A DNA stretch of 64,000 bases from Ixodes scapularis (Eukaryota > Arthropoda > Arachnida > Ixodida > Ixodidae), in assembly GCF_016920785.2 (NCBI RefSeq), contig NW_024609880.1, positions 59,409,292-59,473,291 on the forward strand. The letters run 5' to 3'. The position numbers and the translations under genes were made by a program. Below are positions 45,518 through 56,944 of the stretch, in pieces (the first letter of the stretch is position 1; each line of letters opens with the position of its first letter). Under the pieces are notes generated by a model. That model was given only the letters and a program-made list of their open reading frames with translations, was not told where the DNA came from and made no database searches.

Positions 45518-46962
45518 CAAAAATGGTCTATGGTTGTCTATGGAAATTTATATGCCTGTTTATCACCCCCTATGGCCCTCTATGGTCGGCCATAGAAACC
45601 CATAAAGACAGCTACAGCCAGCTATAGAAAAATCTATGGCCCTGTGTCTAAAGACTGGGAACCAATACATTTTCTTTACCCGCTTATAGATAATTCTATG
45701 GACACAAGTCTAAAGACTGGGAACCAATAAATTGTCTTTAACCCTCTATAGAAAATTTTATGGCCCAGAGTCTAAAGACTGGGAATCAATAAAATTGCTT
45801 TAGACGCCTATAGAATATTATATGGCCCCATTTCTAAAGACAGCGAACCAAGAAATGTTTTTACCCGCCTATAAAAAATCCTTTAGCCCCGAGTTTAAAC
45901 ACTGGAAACCAATTATTTGTCTTTACTCGTCTATAGAAAAATTTATGGCCCCGAGTCTAAAGGCCAAGAACCAATACATTTTCTTTCCACGCCTATAGAA
46001 AATCACTACCGGCGCTTACTTTTTAGTAAAAACACTCCACGTTAGAAAATTAAATCAATACTAAATTTTTGTAATGGAGGTGACAGACCATGACCCAAGA
46101 TATGTTCTCTGCTGTTGCAACGAGTCGTGAAAATTAGTAATATCGTTTGTTTGAAGAAGCCATTAAAATATTTGTGCCACAATTAAAATTATTTATTACC
46201 CCCCAAAAGTGAAAATAAATTACAATGGCGCCGAACACTGCAACCAAGCAATAGCTTGATTGCAATCTTCAGCACCAGTGTACCGCATGTCATCACTGCA
46301 TTGTCAACGTGATTCATCAAACTTATTAAAAAGATAATCAATAAATTTTAGTTAATTAGCCTAATGATCTACATTTGCTTTTTTCAGGGTGTCGAATTAA
46401 GAGATGGGGGCTATTCCAAGAGACAATTCAAATAATGTATTAAGTACGAGTAATATTTGCTCCGCCTCTCCGTGTTTTTGAGACAAATGATGGGTCACCG
46501 GGAAAGTCGGATTCAAAAATTAGACTGCTATATATACAGCTAGTGCGAACATAGCATACGTTCGTACTAAATGTATAAATGGCAGTCCGGTGTTGCTGCG
46601 TTGTTGCTGTTCTGTGGGGTAGTGTTCTGCTTGTGTTTTGTGTACTCTGTGTGTTCAGAGATGTATGTATATCTACCATGTAGCGTTCACAAGTTTGGGG
46701 AACTCGAAGTAAATTTTTTTAGAGTTTGCTGGCTAAAGAGAGCCATAGGATAGGCCATAGAGGAGTCTTTAGCCAACCATTAGAAAAGCTAAAGAGCGCT
46801 ATGGCTGGACAGCGATAGGGCCATAGACAAAGCTAAAGAGCCCCATAAAGGCGACCATAAGAAATGCTAAAGACAGCCATAGAAAATTCTTTAGCTAATT
46901 GGGCCAAATAGCTAAAGCCGACCATACAAAGAATTTTCTATAGCCGACCATAGGACATTTTT
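45518..46962. mobile_element. Putative DNA element rich in CTATGG motifs
   Basis: The left end contains CAAAAATGGTCTATGG and the right end, reversed, reads ACAAAAATGTCCTATGG, suggesting terminal inverted repeats about 1.44 kb apart. Both ends are full of CTATGG/CCATAG and CTAAAGA/TCTTTAG motifs in inverted arrangement. The left part includes the 62-bp tandem array. No transposase seen and no clear target-site duplication, so exact ends are uncertain. Confidence 0.55.
45648..46010 (+). repeat. 62-bp tandem repeat, about 5.8 units
   Basis: Units begin CTAAAGACTGGGAACCAATA and include TATAGAAAATT and ATGGCCCCGAGT. Five units of 61-62 bp and a partial sixth follow each other directly with substitutions but few length changes. 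Confidence 0.85.
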
Positions 46963-46964
46963 GT

Positions 46965-48841
46965 ATGGGGTACCAACGCAGGTACAGAGGCAAAATATAT
47001 TCATTGTCAAAGGTACCTACATCAAACTCAACACGAATTACTTTGTTTAAATATCAAGCAGCAGTTTCAAAAGTAAAAAGTAGTTTCTACATCTTGGGCG
47101 TTCTAATCATACAACATTTTAAGTCCGTTATGACAGAAATTCATCGTTACGGGAAGATTCGCCTTCAAAACTTCGCCGAGCCTGACTTGCTTTCAGAAGC
47201 AATTAACCACAAACGCTAGATATGGTATACAACGCGGGCAGAAGCTCAAAAACTTGTTTTAGTAAAAAACATTGTCGGCGAAAATAAAGCTACAGATTCA
47301 GCTTCACTCATCCAACATAAACTTAAGGTGTTCCCCATAGTTTTAGCTCTAGGATATGTGTACTTTACAAACGTCCTACAGGCCGCAAAAATTCTGGCTA
47401 ATTTAATGGATTATTTAAGTTAGGGTCCAGGGCTCAGTATTTGGTTGTATACTGTCCTGCATGAGTACATCAACACCGTTATTAAAAATGTATTTCTTGA
47501 ATTCAAGTATCTATCACTCTTTTAAATGTATCCCTGTATAAACCTGCCTCGTATCTGCTTACCAGCCGATGAAGCGTGAAAACATCATCGCCATTGACGT
47601 GTTATCAAAATTATTAGCAAGGTCTAAAATAATTTCTAGAATAATTGGGATTTGACAGAGAGAGAGAGTGAGTAAATTAAATATAATTTTCTGTGCCGCA
47701 GCGAAGATGAAATGTCTAGGTCAAATTAAATTTCGGCCATATCAATCACAGTAATTGTCTTCACGCTTCTTCGGAAGAGTACATTCATGCTCATTTTCAT
47801 GATAATTAATAGGGAGTGTGTGCAAAATACATTTTTAACTTTAAAAATGAAGAAGCCAGCAAAAAAACAAAGAAAAAACATACCACAATTTTGGTTTTGT
47901 TCACGACGTTCCCAACCGCATGGTGAGAGCATTTCCACTCTACACGTTCCTATTTTTCGTTTAGAGCACGTGATCCCATAGCATAAGATTTGCTGCCAGA
48001 AATGGTATCCAGTTCGAACCGTTAGCGAGACATCTCCAAATAGTATATTTGATAGTCTTGTAACGTGCTCTCAAAGTAGGCAGGTGTTCCAATCTTAAAG
48101 TGCGCTTCTGATATGCTCAGCAGCATGATTCCAAAACAACTCATATGACTTTGAGTGTCAAATTTTGAGTATTTGTGTGTTTTACTGCTAACATTAGTAG
48201 TGCAGCGAAATAAAAAAAAAAACTAGCAAAATATACAACGACTAAACCAAAATGAATAGTCATTTTTCTATTCTAAAACTTTGGCCATAAACAAAATTAG
48301 TTGTTTCTAGAGCTAAACAGTACTGAATTCCCAGAGGCCTACTGTTCAGTCTCACTGCGTGTTTATACATCGACACAAGAACGGAATCTTGTGAGCGACA
48401 TTTTTCAATAATTACTTTAATAAACAGTAACGCTCCTGTACCATCAACCATCTTATGAATTTTATTTTTCACCGCAATTGAAATGTGAATACAGATATAA
48501 GGTTATAATTTTTAAAATAAAAATAATATTTCGCACATAGTATGGAGTTGTACGTACCAGAATTTGGCTAAAACAAATACGATCATGCGAATGAATCTTC
48601 ATATAAACTAGAAACTTGATGTACTTTTTTTATAGCCGCTGTTTAGACGTTCCGCCAACTACCAAGGCTACTTGCAAGCCAAAGCGAGCAATAAACCCTC
48701 CCTTGAATTCCTTTGCGTTACACCAGTCCACGCTTAGGTTTGATATAATGTAAACAACATACTTGTCCGTTTCCCGTATTATGTGACGGTTTCTTAGGTG
48801 AACTGCCTTATGAAGGCGTGCCTGGAATATGCTGCTCCAGG
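46965..48841. other. Intergenic DNA upstream of gene 5
   Basis: AT-rich with a short GA repeat at about 47657. The open frame 46965-47219 (84 codons) has no domain I know and no paralogue in this window. Confidence 0.4.
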
Positions 48842-48849
48842 TATATAAG
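48842..48849 (+). promoter_or_regulatory. TATA box of cuticle gene 5
   Basis: TATATAAG lies 62 bp before the exon 1 ATG, the same spacing as in the sister genes. The GCTTTAAAGGG block of genes 1-4 is not clearly present; GCCTTATGAAGGCGTGCC at about 48809 is a weak candidate. Confidence 0.6.
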
Positions 48850-48910
48850 CCTATAGCATCTCCCCATGGATCGTCTACTTTGCCTTGAAGCAAGAGAAAA
48901 CGAACACATC

Positions 48911-51684
48911 ATGTTCTCTAAGGTACGAAAAATATCATCCAAGATCGACGGCGGTGAACGCTAAACTTCGCAGTTAGGGTTGTCCTCGACGTTGAAGAGA
49001 ATAACAGATTCCTATTTTCTTACAGGTTCTTCTGTGCTGCCTTTTCGCCTACGTGGCATATGCGGAGTTGTTGTGGAACACGTGAGTATGGGTTGAGTGG
49101 ACACGTAAAATATGGTTCATGAATAACGTCTTATTAAATAGCCTTTCCTTTGAATTATTATTAGTTGGTCATGCCAGTGGCGTTTACTAAAAAAACGTGA
49201 TCCCGTAGTCCCATTGACACCGCTGAAGACTATTGATTCATGTGCTCCATATTCCCTCACAAGAAGATCATTCGCCTAACTTTATGATTATATCAACATT
49301 TTATATAGGAATACAGAATGGTTATTTAGAAGTTTGTATAGACGAGTACTATCACACGTAATTAAATTGTGAAGCAGCTGATATAGTATTTGATTAAGTT
49401 TTTCAAATATACTTTTTTGTCGTGTTGAACAGTAACTTTGTGCTTCCATAATTTAAATAATCTTCTAGAAGATAGGTTATAGTAAAACTGCTCAGCAAAT
49501 ACTGGGTGTATCAAGGAGTGGTGAGGCTCTTTAAATCGACCGCAAAATTTGGTTTCTTAACCTATCGCGCTACGACTTTGTGCAGCTTTGTCCACAGATG
49601 GTGCATTTTTTTCGCAAAATTTGCAAAGACCGAACTTACCCAAGGAAAAAGTTAAGAAAGAAAAAGTCTTAGCTCCTATGGAAATGCGGCGAAGTCAAAG
49701 GTCTTCAAACAATACGGCGCCGTTTCGCACGGGAGACCAGAGATGGTGCAAGCGGCCGAGATGCCAACTGCGCCAACGAACGAGCATACGGCGTCGAAAG
49801 CCGATGTCTTTAGCAGACGATATTTTCGACTCAAAAGCGGCGCGAGCTTTTCTGATATCAGTTGCCAATGCATTATTTTATCATCCTTACTGATAAAACC
49901 TATTAAATGGATACATATTCGATTAGAAAAATGGTTTGTCGGGACATTTTGAATGTTTTTTTTTCGGGGTACCGATGTCGTCTGCTTTGCAGTTCCTTGT
50001 TGTTACCGCGCCTGTTTTGTGTTTCTGTGACTGTCGCCGCCTGCGGAACGCGCTCCGCTTTTGACTCAAAACGATCGTCTGCTAAAGACGCCGGCTCTCG
50101 GCGCCGTATGCTCATTCGTTGGCGCAGTTCACTGATCTCTATGACAATTGCTGAATCGCGTTTACCCGCTCCGCGAATGCGGCCACTGGCAGACATCTTT
50201 TTGGTAGAGTTATATTACCTCTAGCCGACGTAAGCTGCTGCATCCACTATCATTCATCCATGGCAGACAGCGTTAGGGTATACTTGTGGTGGCAGGCTGC
50301 CATCAAAATAGCGTGGGTGATATTTCGTGCTCGATTGAAATTGTTTGACGAAACCTATTTTTGAAACCCGGCGTGAACGATAGCCCGATCTTTGAGGACC
50401 CAGTCAAAGTTTCACGAAATCGCAGCACGGGGGAAAAGCAGCACAGCACGCATCGAAAGTCGCATCGAAAGAAGTATCGAAAGCAGACGCCGGTAAGGAG
50501 TCTGCTTTCAATGCGAGCTGCGCTGCTTTCCCCCGGTGCTGCGCTTTCGTAGAACATTCGCCGGGTCCTCAAAGATGAGGCTACCGTTCACGCCGGGTTT
50601 CAAGAATCTGCTTCGTCGGACAACTTCAATCAAGCACGAAATATCGCCCACGGTACAGTGTACTAGATCTACGGCTATTTTATGGCAACCTGCCGCCATT
50701 GCGCTGTCCGCCACATAACTATGATGGTTAGAGATAATATAACTCTACCAAAAAGATGGCCGACCGTGGCCGCATTCCCGTCCGTAGGCTGAGCTGGTCA
50801 AACGGGATCCAGCAAATAGACATAGAAATCAGTGGCGCAGTTGACATCGCGACCGCTTGCGCCATCTCTTGTCTCCCGTGCGAAACGGCGCCGTACTGTT
50901 TGAAAACCTTTGGCTTCGCCGTATTTCCATAGGAGCTAAGCCTTTTTCTTTCTTTACTTTTTCCTCAGGTAAGTTCGCTCTTTGCAAATTTTATGAAAAA
51001 AATGCACCATCTGTGGGCAACGCTGCACAAAGTCGTAGCACGATGCGCTGAGAAACCGAATTTCGCGGTCGATTTAAAGAGCCTGGCCACTCCTTGATAC
51101 ACCCAGTAGAACTAAATTTAATGGCATGAATGGCCAAGCTATGTCAATTACACAATTATTTGTTGTTTTGTTTGTGCCAGGTTTATAATTAAAATGTTAG
51201 ATACGGGTCTGTTGATAGCAACACGTTACTCAATGGTAAGAAAGTGATAGGTAAATTTTGTGCATGTTTCTTCTTTATTTCAACGCAGCACCCACCCCAG
51301 CCATACAGCTTCGGCTTCGACAACGTCGACGAGTTCGGCACCCGCATGACCCGCCAGGAAACCGGAGATGAGTTCAACAACAAGGTCGGCTCGTACAGCT
51401 ACGTCGATGCCCTAGGGGTCAGCCGTGTGGTGAAATACGTGGCCGACGCCACCGGCTTCCACCCGACCGTGGAGACCAACGAGCCAGGCACCAAGACCTC
51501 TGCCCCAGCCGACGCTCCGTTCTTCTCCACCGCCGTCGAAGGCCCACACCCACTCGTCGTCAGTGCTCTTCGCCCAGCTCCTGTGGCCGTCCACGGTGTT
51601 CACGCTGCTCCAGTGGCAGTTCGTGCTGTCCCCGCCTACGCCCACAACGCTCCTCTCGGCTATGCCCTCGCTAAGGCACTCTAA
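48911..51684 (+). CDS. Cuticle protein gene 5, frameshifted in exon 2
   Basis: Exons at 48911-48922 (MFSK), 49026-49081 and 51289-51684; introns of 103 and 2207 bp. Exon 2 is 56 nt, not 54: GTGGCATATGCGG replaces GTGGCATGCGG, an extra AT pair, so normal splicing shifts the frame before exon 3. None of the internal GT sites restores it; an unlikely acceptor 20 nt into exon 3 could. Exon 3 is open for 131 codons and well preserved: HPPQPYSFGFDNVDEF, a Chitin_bind_4 domain identical in plan to gene 1, then a shorter divergent tail (ALRPAPVAVHGVHAAPV) ending GYALAKAL. AATAAA follows at 51691. Either a recent pseudogene, an assembly error at the dinucleotide, or a gene using other splicing. Intron 2 hosts nested foldback transposons. 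Confidence 0.75.
49500..51108. mobile_element. Large foldback element in intron 2 of gene 5
   Basis: The element 49502-51106 is flanked by TA. It begins CTGGGTGTATCAAGGAGTGG and ends with the exact reverse complement CCACTCCTTGATACACCCAG. Inverted similarity continues inward for over 250 bp (for example GCGCCGTTTCGCACGGGAGA and its complement near 50875-50895). A separate 705-bp element has inserted into it. No transposase is recognisable. The TA duplication fits a Tc1/mariner-type foldback. A truncated sister copy lies at 31676-32190. Confidence 0.85.
50122..50842. mobile_element. Nested foldback element with 8-bp TSD
   Basis: The element 50130-50834 (705 bp) is flanked by a perfect direct repeat GCGCAGTT (50122-50129 and 50835-50842) inside the outer foldback. 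The ends CACTGATCTCTATG and CATAGAAATCAGTG are inverted repeats, and arms of about 330 bp remain complementary toward a centre near 50490 (for example AAAGATG/CATCTTT with TTTTTGGTAGAGTTATATTA). An 8-bp duplication fits hAT or P-type elements; no transposase is present. Confidence 0.85.
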
Positions 51685-51719
51685 GTGGTTAATAAATTAT
51701 TGCTTTTGTATAATCCTTA

Positions 51720-52750
51720 TTCTCTCGCTTCTGATATAGGCAGAACGCGTTGAGTTCAGGAAAACATAGAACATAATGCATCGTACTTAACTAATATCGA
51801 AAAAATAATTGGAGCAGAGATAATAGGGAAATTTAAAGAAATGCACCGTTTCATCTGATTGTTATCAACAAGCAAAGCACGGCTCTACATCAGTACTCCC
51901 ACGTGCTAAAGCAGCCCTTCAAAAAATAAACATTTCCAAGCCGCTAGTTCTGGAAATATTGATTCATATCATTCCATGTCATTCAAGCCCGTTGTAATTC
52001 ACACAGTGTTTTGTGTTTAATAAACGAAAATCATCTATCTATAAATTCATTTATGTATAGCCTTTCAGTGGCCTACATTGCTTTAATCATTGTTATGAAA
52101 TCGGACATTTCTTCCGAGCCATGACAAATATTGAGAAAGGGGACAGCTTTATTTCACTGAACGAGAAATGGCTCCACTGAAATGCTCACCGACCTACATT
52201 CGCAGACATGACATAACAGATTTTGTTTTATTTATTTCCACCTGATAAAACTTGTAAATTGTCTACACAAATAGTTTGACGCAAATTGAGACGCTGACCA
52301 TGACGTCTATGTTCTTAAAATCTGTCATTCAGTGCATCTCGACGCGCAGATAATATACATGTTTCTTTATAAGGTATTATTTTACTGGCCATCGTCCCGT
52401 CCCATACCGTTCTTGGAAGAATCCAGAGCAGAGCAACGGTGAATTCTGGCTCCTCTCACAATGCGAACAAATTATTCAGAACATTCCAGTCATGTAGAGC
52501 ATTCTCAAGCAAGGTTTGAGTTACAAAAAAAAAAAGATATTTTTTATGAGTTATGTCTCGACAAAAACACCGCTCTAAAAGGGATTAGTCAATACCGGAA
52601 TGTTGAAGCGGCTGTGTAGAGTTATATATTAGAAAAGCTTTTATAAGGCGCCCTATTTCAAGATGAAGGGTGCCTTCTAACTTGTGTACATTTAGATCAC
52701 TATGAGAAAGACCACCAGAGGTGATTACCTATGAATGCGATAGGATTTAT
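51720..52750. other. Intergenic DNA downstream of gene 5
   Basis: AT-rich, no gene or repeat boundary recognised. Confidence 0.45.
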
Positions 52751-53292
52751 CGCTAAATTTATCAGGGAACCTTAAGTTTTCTGTTGGTCCCGTGACGTCA
52801 GGGCACGTGGCACGAATCTTCCTGCCAAATTTAGCGGGGAAACTGAATTGGGGCGTATGTCAGTGACATAAATCATTCCGCGAAATTTAGCCAGAAAACT
52901 GAACTGGTGCATAGGTCACGTGACCTAAATTTTTTTCTCAATTTAGAGGGGAAACTGAGTTGGTGCATAGGTTGCGACGGCAATTTTGCCCCCAAATTTA
53001 GCGGGCAAACTGAGTTGTGTCACAGGTCGGGATGTTACTTTTTGGCTAAATTTACCAGAGAAACTGAATTTGTGCATCGGTAACGTGACTTAAATTTCCC
53101 GCTAAATTTACAGTGGAAACCGAATTGGAGCATAGGTCGTGACGTCAATTGTCCCGCCAAATTCAGCGGGAAAAATGAATTGATGCATAGGTCGTGACGC
53201 CAAATTTTCCTTTTCATTTAGCATGGAAACTAAACTGGTGCGTACGTCAGGTAACGGAAATTTTTTGCTAAATTTAGCAGGAACCTGAAAAC
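52751..53292 (+). repeat. Minisatellite, 54-58 bp unit, about 10 copies
   Basis: Divergent tandem units built on CTAAATTTAGCGGGGAAACT, followed by GAATTGGTGCATAGGTCGTG and ACGTCAATTTT. Unit length ranges from about 53 to 58 bp, with one longer unit at the left edge. Open frames on the - strand across it follow the repeat and are not genes. Confidence 0.85.
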
Positions 53293-53990
53293 CCGGCCAG
53301 GAAATACCCAAATATTTGAAAATCCGGAGTTGTAGCCACATAACGTTATCGCATTAAAACATATTCATATGGTTTGTGTTTGGCGATTTAATAGGCCACA
53401 AAAACACCTAGAGACGTTTGGAATGATCCCCGGCAAGCATAAAGCTTGACGCCGTTAATTCTTCACTGTCAATATTAGATGACATGGGCAGCAAACAGTA
53501 CATTAAAGTTCCCCATAGAACCGTATTTTGAATTGCGGCTTAATATTGTATGTTGCAAATACGGTAAAGGATATCGCCTATCAGAAATGATACACACAAA
53601 TTCGTTACTTCAGTGGTTTCTAACTTCGGTTCGTCATGCTATAGGGGAGTTGGTGGTTCAACGTACGTCTGTCAGACGGGCGAAGTTGCGTCTCATGCTG
53701 CGCCACCCCCTAAAACATCGCGGCGAAAACAACGCCTCACCCAATCACTCGGGAAGGTGAAATGACTCACGGTGTTCTTTATAAAATGCTCTTTGCACAT
53801 CGGTTAAACATGCACTTTTTTGTTGCATTAGTAAATGGGTTTTTATATTTCTACTTCAAGACCAAGGGCAGAGCTTCTGATGTACATTTCCTGTATTGCT
53901 TGTTTTTACTATTTTTTTGTCAAGTGAGGCACCCTTGCTGAATAATAGTGCCACGGTATTTCTTCTTGAAGAACACAAACACCATAGTCA
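53293..53990. other. Intergenic DNA, no gene recognised
   Basis: An open frame at 53479-53760 has no domain I can name. The sequence ends at the left LTR of the Gypsy element. Confidence 0.4.
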
Positions 53991-53994
53991 GACA

Positions 53995-54165
53995 TGTTGT
54001 CTTTCCTCACATTAAACGAACTTTTAGGAAAATAAAAGACTTGAATAGAGAAAAATAAATTAATGGTTACACGTGCGGCGAACGCACACTTGCGTGCCGC
54101 CATCTTGCCCGCATTGCTGGCCGTCTGCCCAATGTTGCTCCCTTCGTTTTCGGATTTCGCTAACA
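53995..54165 (-). repeat. LTR (3' LTR of the element)
   Basis: 171 bp, reading TGTTGTCTTTCC... to ...TTTCGCTAACA on the + strand, with the TG...CA ends usual for LTRs. It contains AATAAA-like and GTGCGGCGAACGCAC palindromic segments. Confidence 0.9.
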
Positions 54166-54198
54166 CTCGGCCACTCCTGGCAGCAAACTGTTCTCAGT

Positions 54199-55100
54199 TC
54201 ATGTGGCGTAGTCCCCAAGGTACGAAGGTCTTTTGGGCACACGCATGCTACGTCTCGGCACACTGTCTTCTTCGTCGGTGCTTGATTGGTCGGACGGTTC
54301 TTGGCATCTTCCACCCCATCTCTTCAGTTGGCTGACGTGGGCGGTTGTCGAGTAGACCCTCTTCTTCCCATTCATTTCGGTCACTCTGTAGGTGTCCGCT
54401 GGGAGTACTTCCGTCACAGTCAGTGGGCCTCTGAACTTCTTCTGGGTTTTTGTTGGGACGCCGGTGTTTTCTGGAATGCAGCGCATGACGACTACGTCTC
54501 CAACGCTCAGCCCTTCCGCTGCGAAGTGATGCCTGTCGAAGTACTGCTTCGACTTTCCTTGCTGGGTCATTATGTCATTTTGAGCCGTCTCTTGGAGTTG
54601 CTCTGGACATACCCACTCATCATTCTCCATGTTTAGCCATCTGAGGACACCGTCTTGCATCCTTGGTTGATATCCATGCAGAAGCCTGAAGGGGCTAGTG
54701 CCTGTTGAGGCATTATAGGCTATGTTTAGGTAGCTCTCTACCTCCTTGATGTTCTGATCCCAGTCCTTGTGAGTTGGGTCCTCGATTGTAGCCATAATGC
54801 ACGGTACAAGGGTTCGGTTTACTCGCTCTACTTGGCCGTTCGCCCTTGGATGGTGTGACGAGTTCAGTGTGTGGGCTACACCATTTTCCCGGCAGAAGGC
54901 TTCAAAGCTGTGGGATGTGAAACAGGAACCACGGTCCGAAATGATCCCCTCAGGTAGTCCAAACTCTGTGACAAACCTCTGCACGCACCGTAGTACATTC
55001 CTTGCTGAAGTGTCTCGCACAGGGTAGAGGCGTACGAACTTAGTCAGATTGTCCACCAGCACCAAGATCCACTGGATATCTTGGAACTTCTCACAAACGG
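54199..55100 (-). pseudogene. Integrase catalytic core and C-terminus
   Basis: After the frameshift near 55090 the frame continues with ILVLVDNLTKFVRLYPVRDT, then IISDRGSCFTSHSFEAFC and PRANGQVERVNRTL, which carry the second Asp and the Glu of the DDE triad. The C-terminal part ends YLGDYAT at 54199, 33 bp from the 3' LTR. About 50 upstream codons of the same open frame (to 55257) are out-of-frame readings of the zinc-binding region and are excluded. Confidence 0.82.
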
Positions 55101-55808
55101 ACCAACATGGTCCACGTGTACAACTTGAGATGGCCTCTTCCCAGGCGGTATAGAGTGCAGAAGTCCAGGCTTCTTCCCTCCTGGTACCTTCGTGAACAGA
55201 CACTCGAAACACATACGGATGTGCTGATGCACATAGCGCTTCATCCGAGGAAACCAATAGAGTTCCTTGATTTTTGACACAGTTCTGTCTGTGCTAAAAT
55301 GTCCCTGCAAGTCGTGAAACTTGACACACAGTGTTTTACGCATGATCTTGGGCATTACAAAAAGGAGTCGTTCGTCTTCCTCCACGTAAAACAGCTTTCC
55401 ATCCTTCAGTCGTAGATTCTTTACCTTGATACTTTCCTCTTTGGTCCTTTTCTTCATTGGCTTCTCCAGAATCTGTGCGAGGTTAGCCAAGTCTGCGTCA
55501 GATCGCTGGATGACCACAACTTGGTCTTCTAACCCTAAAGTGAGGCAAACCTCAACCCTTGTTTCGACGACCTCATCAAGGGTGTCCTCCGACGCCCCTA
55601 CGGGTTCGCGACTCAGGTAGTCCACATGAGCCATTTTCTCACCTGCACGGTGCTTCACCTCAAAGTCATACTCCTGTAGCAAGTCAAACCACCTTGCTAT
55701 TTGTGGTTTAAGAGTCTTGTGTGCATTGAGGTACACGATTGATTGACAATCTGTTACCAGCGTAAACGGAATGCCTAGAAGGAATGGACGAAGTCTTTCC
55801 ATACTTCA
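55044..55808 (-). pseudogene. RNase H end and integrase zinc-binding domain
   Basis: The frame opens after an in-frame TGA (55808-55806), where related elements have Trp. It covers the end of RNase H (VTDCQSIVYLNAHKTLKPQI, FEVKHRAGEKMAHVDYLSRE) and the integrase HHCC domain (HDLQGHF...MCFEC). It goes on to the start of the integrase core (VVHVDHVGPF, first catalytic Asp), where another frameshift near 55090 ends it. Confidence 0.8.
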
Positions 55809-55825
55809 GACTACTGCCATGAGCT

Positions 55826-56944
55826 CTAGTTTTCCTGCATGGTAGTTCCTCTCGGTATCAGTAGTGCGCTTACTGACACAAAACACCAGGTGCCAGCGTC
55901 CTGACTCTTCTTCATCATTCCCGCAAGTCCATGCATACTTGCGTCCGTGTGGAGTTCAGTTGGGGCTGAAGGGTCATACAACTTCAGTATCGGGGGTTCT
56001 GTTAGTTCCTTTCGGAGCTGGTCGAAAGCCTCCTGTTGCTCGATTCCCCATGTAAAGTTTGTGTCTTTCTTGGTCAGACCAGTAAGAGGTTCTGACTTCA
56101 GTGCATAGTGCGGAATGAACCGTCTGAAAAATCCTGTCAGGCCCAGAAACCTCTTGACCCCGTGAACATCGGTCGGCGGGCTAGCTTTCAGTATGGCTTG
56201 TTGCTTCACTTCACCTGGCTTTAGGTAGCCCTTAACAATCTTGAAGCCTAAGTAATCAAGTTCATCACTTCCAAACACACACTTGGAGAGTTTCAGGGTT
56301 AGTCCGGCAGCCCGCAGAGCATCCAGCACTTGTTTGAGCTGAACCAGCAAGTCCTCCCAGTCCTTGGCTGGAATCAACAAGTCGTCCATGTAGCACAATG
56401 CTACACTGTTGCGCAGACTCCCAAGGACTTTGTTCATCAGACGTTGAAATACAGCCGGGCCATTTCTCAGCCCAAACACCATACGTTCAAACTGTCCAGT
56501 CTCATCAGGCGTGATGAATGCAGTTTTGGCCTTCGATTCCTCACTCAGTGGAATCTGGAGGTATCCGCTTGCACAGTCTAACACGCAGTACATTCGTGCA
56601 CCGGACTGTCGTTGCAGCTGGTCGTCAATGTTTGGTAATGGGAAGTGTTCTGGCACAGTCTGGCTGTTAAGCCGTCGATAGTCTATGACCAGACGATTTT
56701 CTCCATTTTTCTTTTTCACGAGTAGCACTGGGCTAGCATATGGCGACGTTGTTTCGGCGACGATACCAGTCGCTTTCCACTCTTCGACAATTTTCTGGAT
56801 CGCTTCCCTTTCCGCCGCATTAGTCTTGTACGGCTTGCAGCTGACTGCGGTACTTCCAGGTTTCTCCACGATGGTCATTTCTAGATGGTTGCAACACCCC
56901 AACTCAGACAAATTCAGTGAGTGCGAAACAGTCCCTATACTCAT
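55826..56944 (-). CDS. Reverse transcriptase of the Gypsy element
   Basis: An open frame of 372 residues, in the +1 frame relative to gag-protease and overlapping its end by 41 nt. It contains the Gypsy RT motifs in order: LVIDYRRLNSQTVPEHFPLP, VLDCASGYLQIPL (motif A), FGLRNGPAVFQRLMN, the catalytic YMDD box with DDLLIPAKDW, and LGLTGFFRRFIPHYA, then the start of RNase H (TELHTDASMHGLAG). After that the frame shifts, near 55890-55897, so the last roughly 20 residues are spurious. RT itself appears intact. Confidence 0.88.
   Translation of the reverse strand: MSIGTVSHSLNLSELGCCNHLEMTIVEKPGSTAVSCKPYKTNAAEREAIQKIVEEWKATGIVAETTSPYASPVLLVKKKNGENRLVIDYRRLNSQTVPEHFPLPNIDDQLQRQSGARMYCVLDCASGYLQIPLSEESKAKTAFITPDETGQFERMVFGLRNGPAVFQRLMNKVLGSLRNSVALCYMDDLLIPAKDWEDLLVQLKQVLDALRAAGLTLKLSKCVFGSDELDYLGFKIVKGYLKPGEVKQQAILKASPPTDVHGVKRFLGLTGFFRRFIPHYALKSEPLTGLTKKDTNFTWGIEQQEAFDQLRKELTEPPILKLYDPSAPTELHTDASMHGLAGMMKKSQDAGTWCFVSVSALLIPRGTTMQEN

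Noticed and set aside
51244..51288. In-frame extension of gene 5 exon 3 into the intron, giving a hydrophobic stretch
   Set aside because: It starts at a GTG and reads the pyrimidine tract before the acceptor; the canonical AG and the exon 1-2 pair upstream explain the gene better.
54199..54335. + strand open frames over the integrase end of the Gypsy element
   Set aside because: The opposite strand encodes clear integrase sequence; these are shadows.
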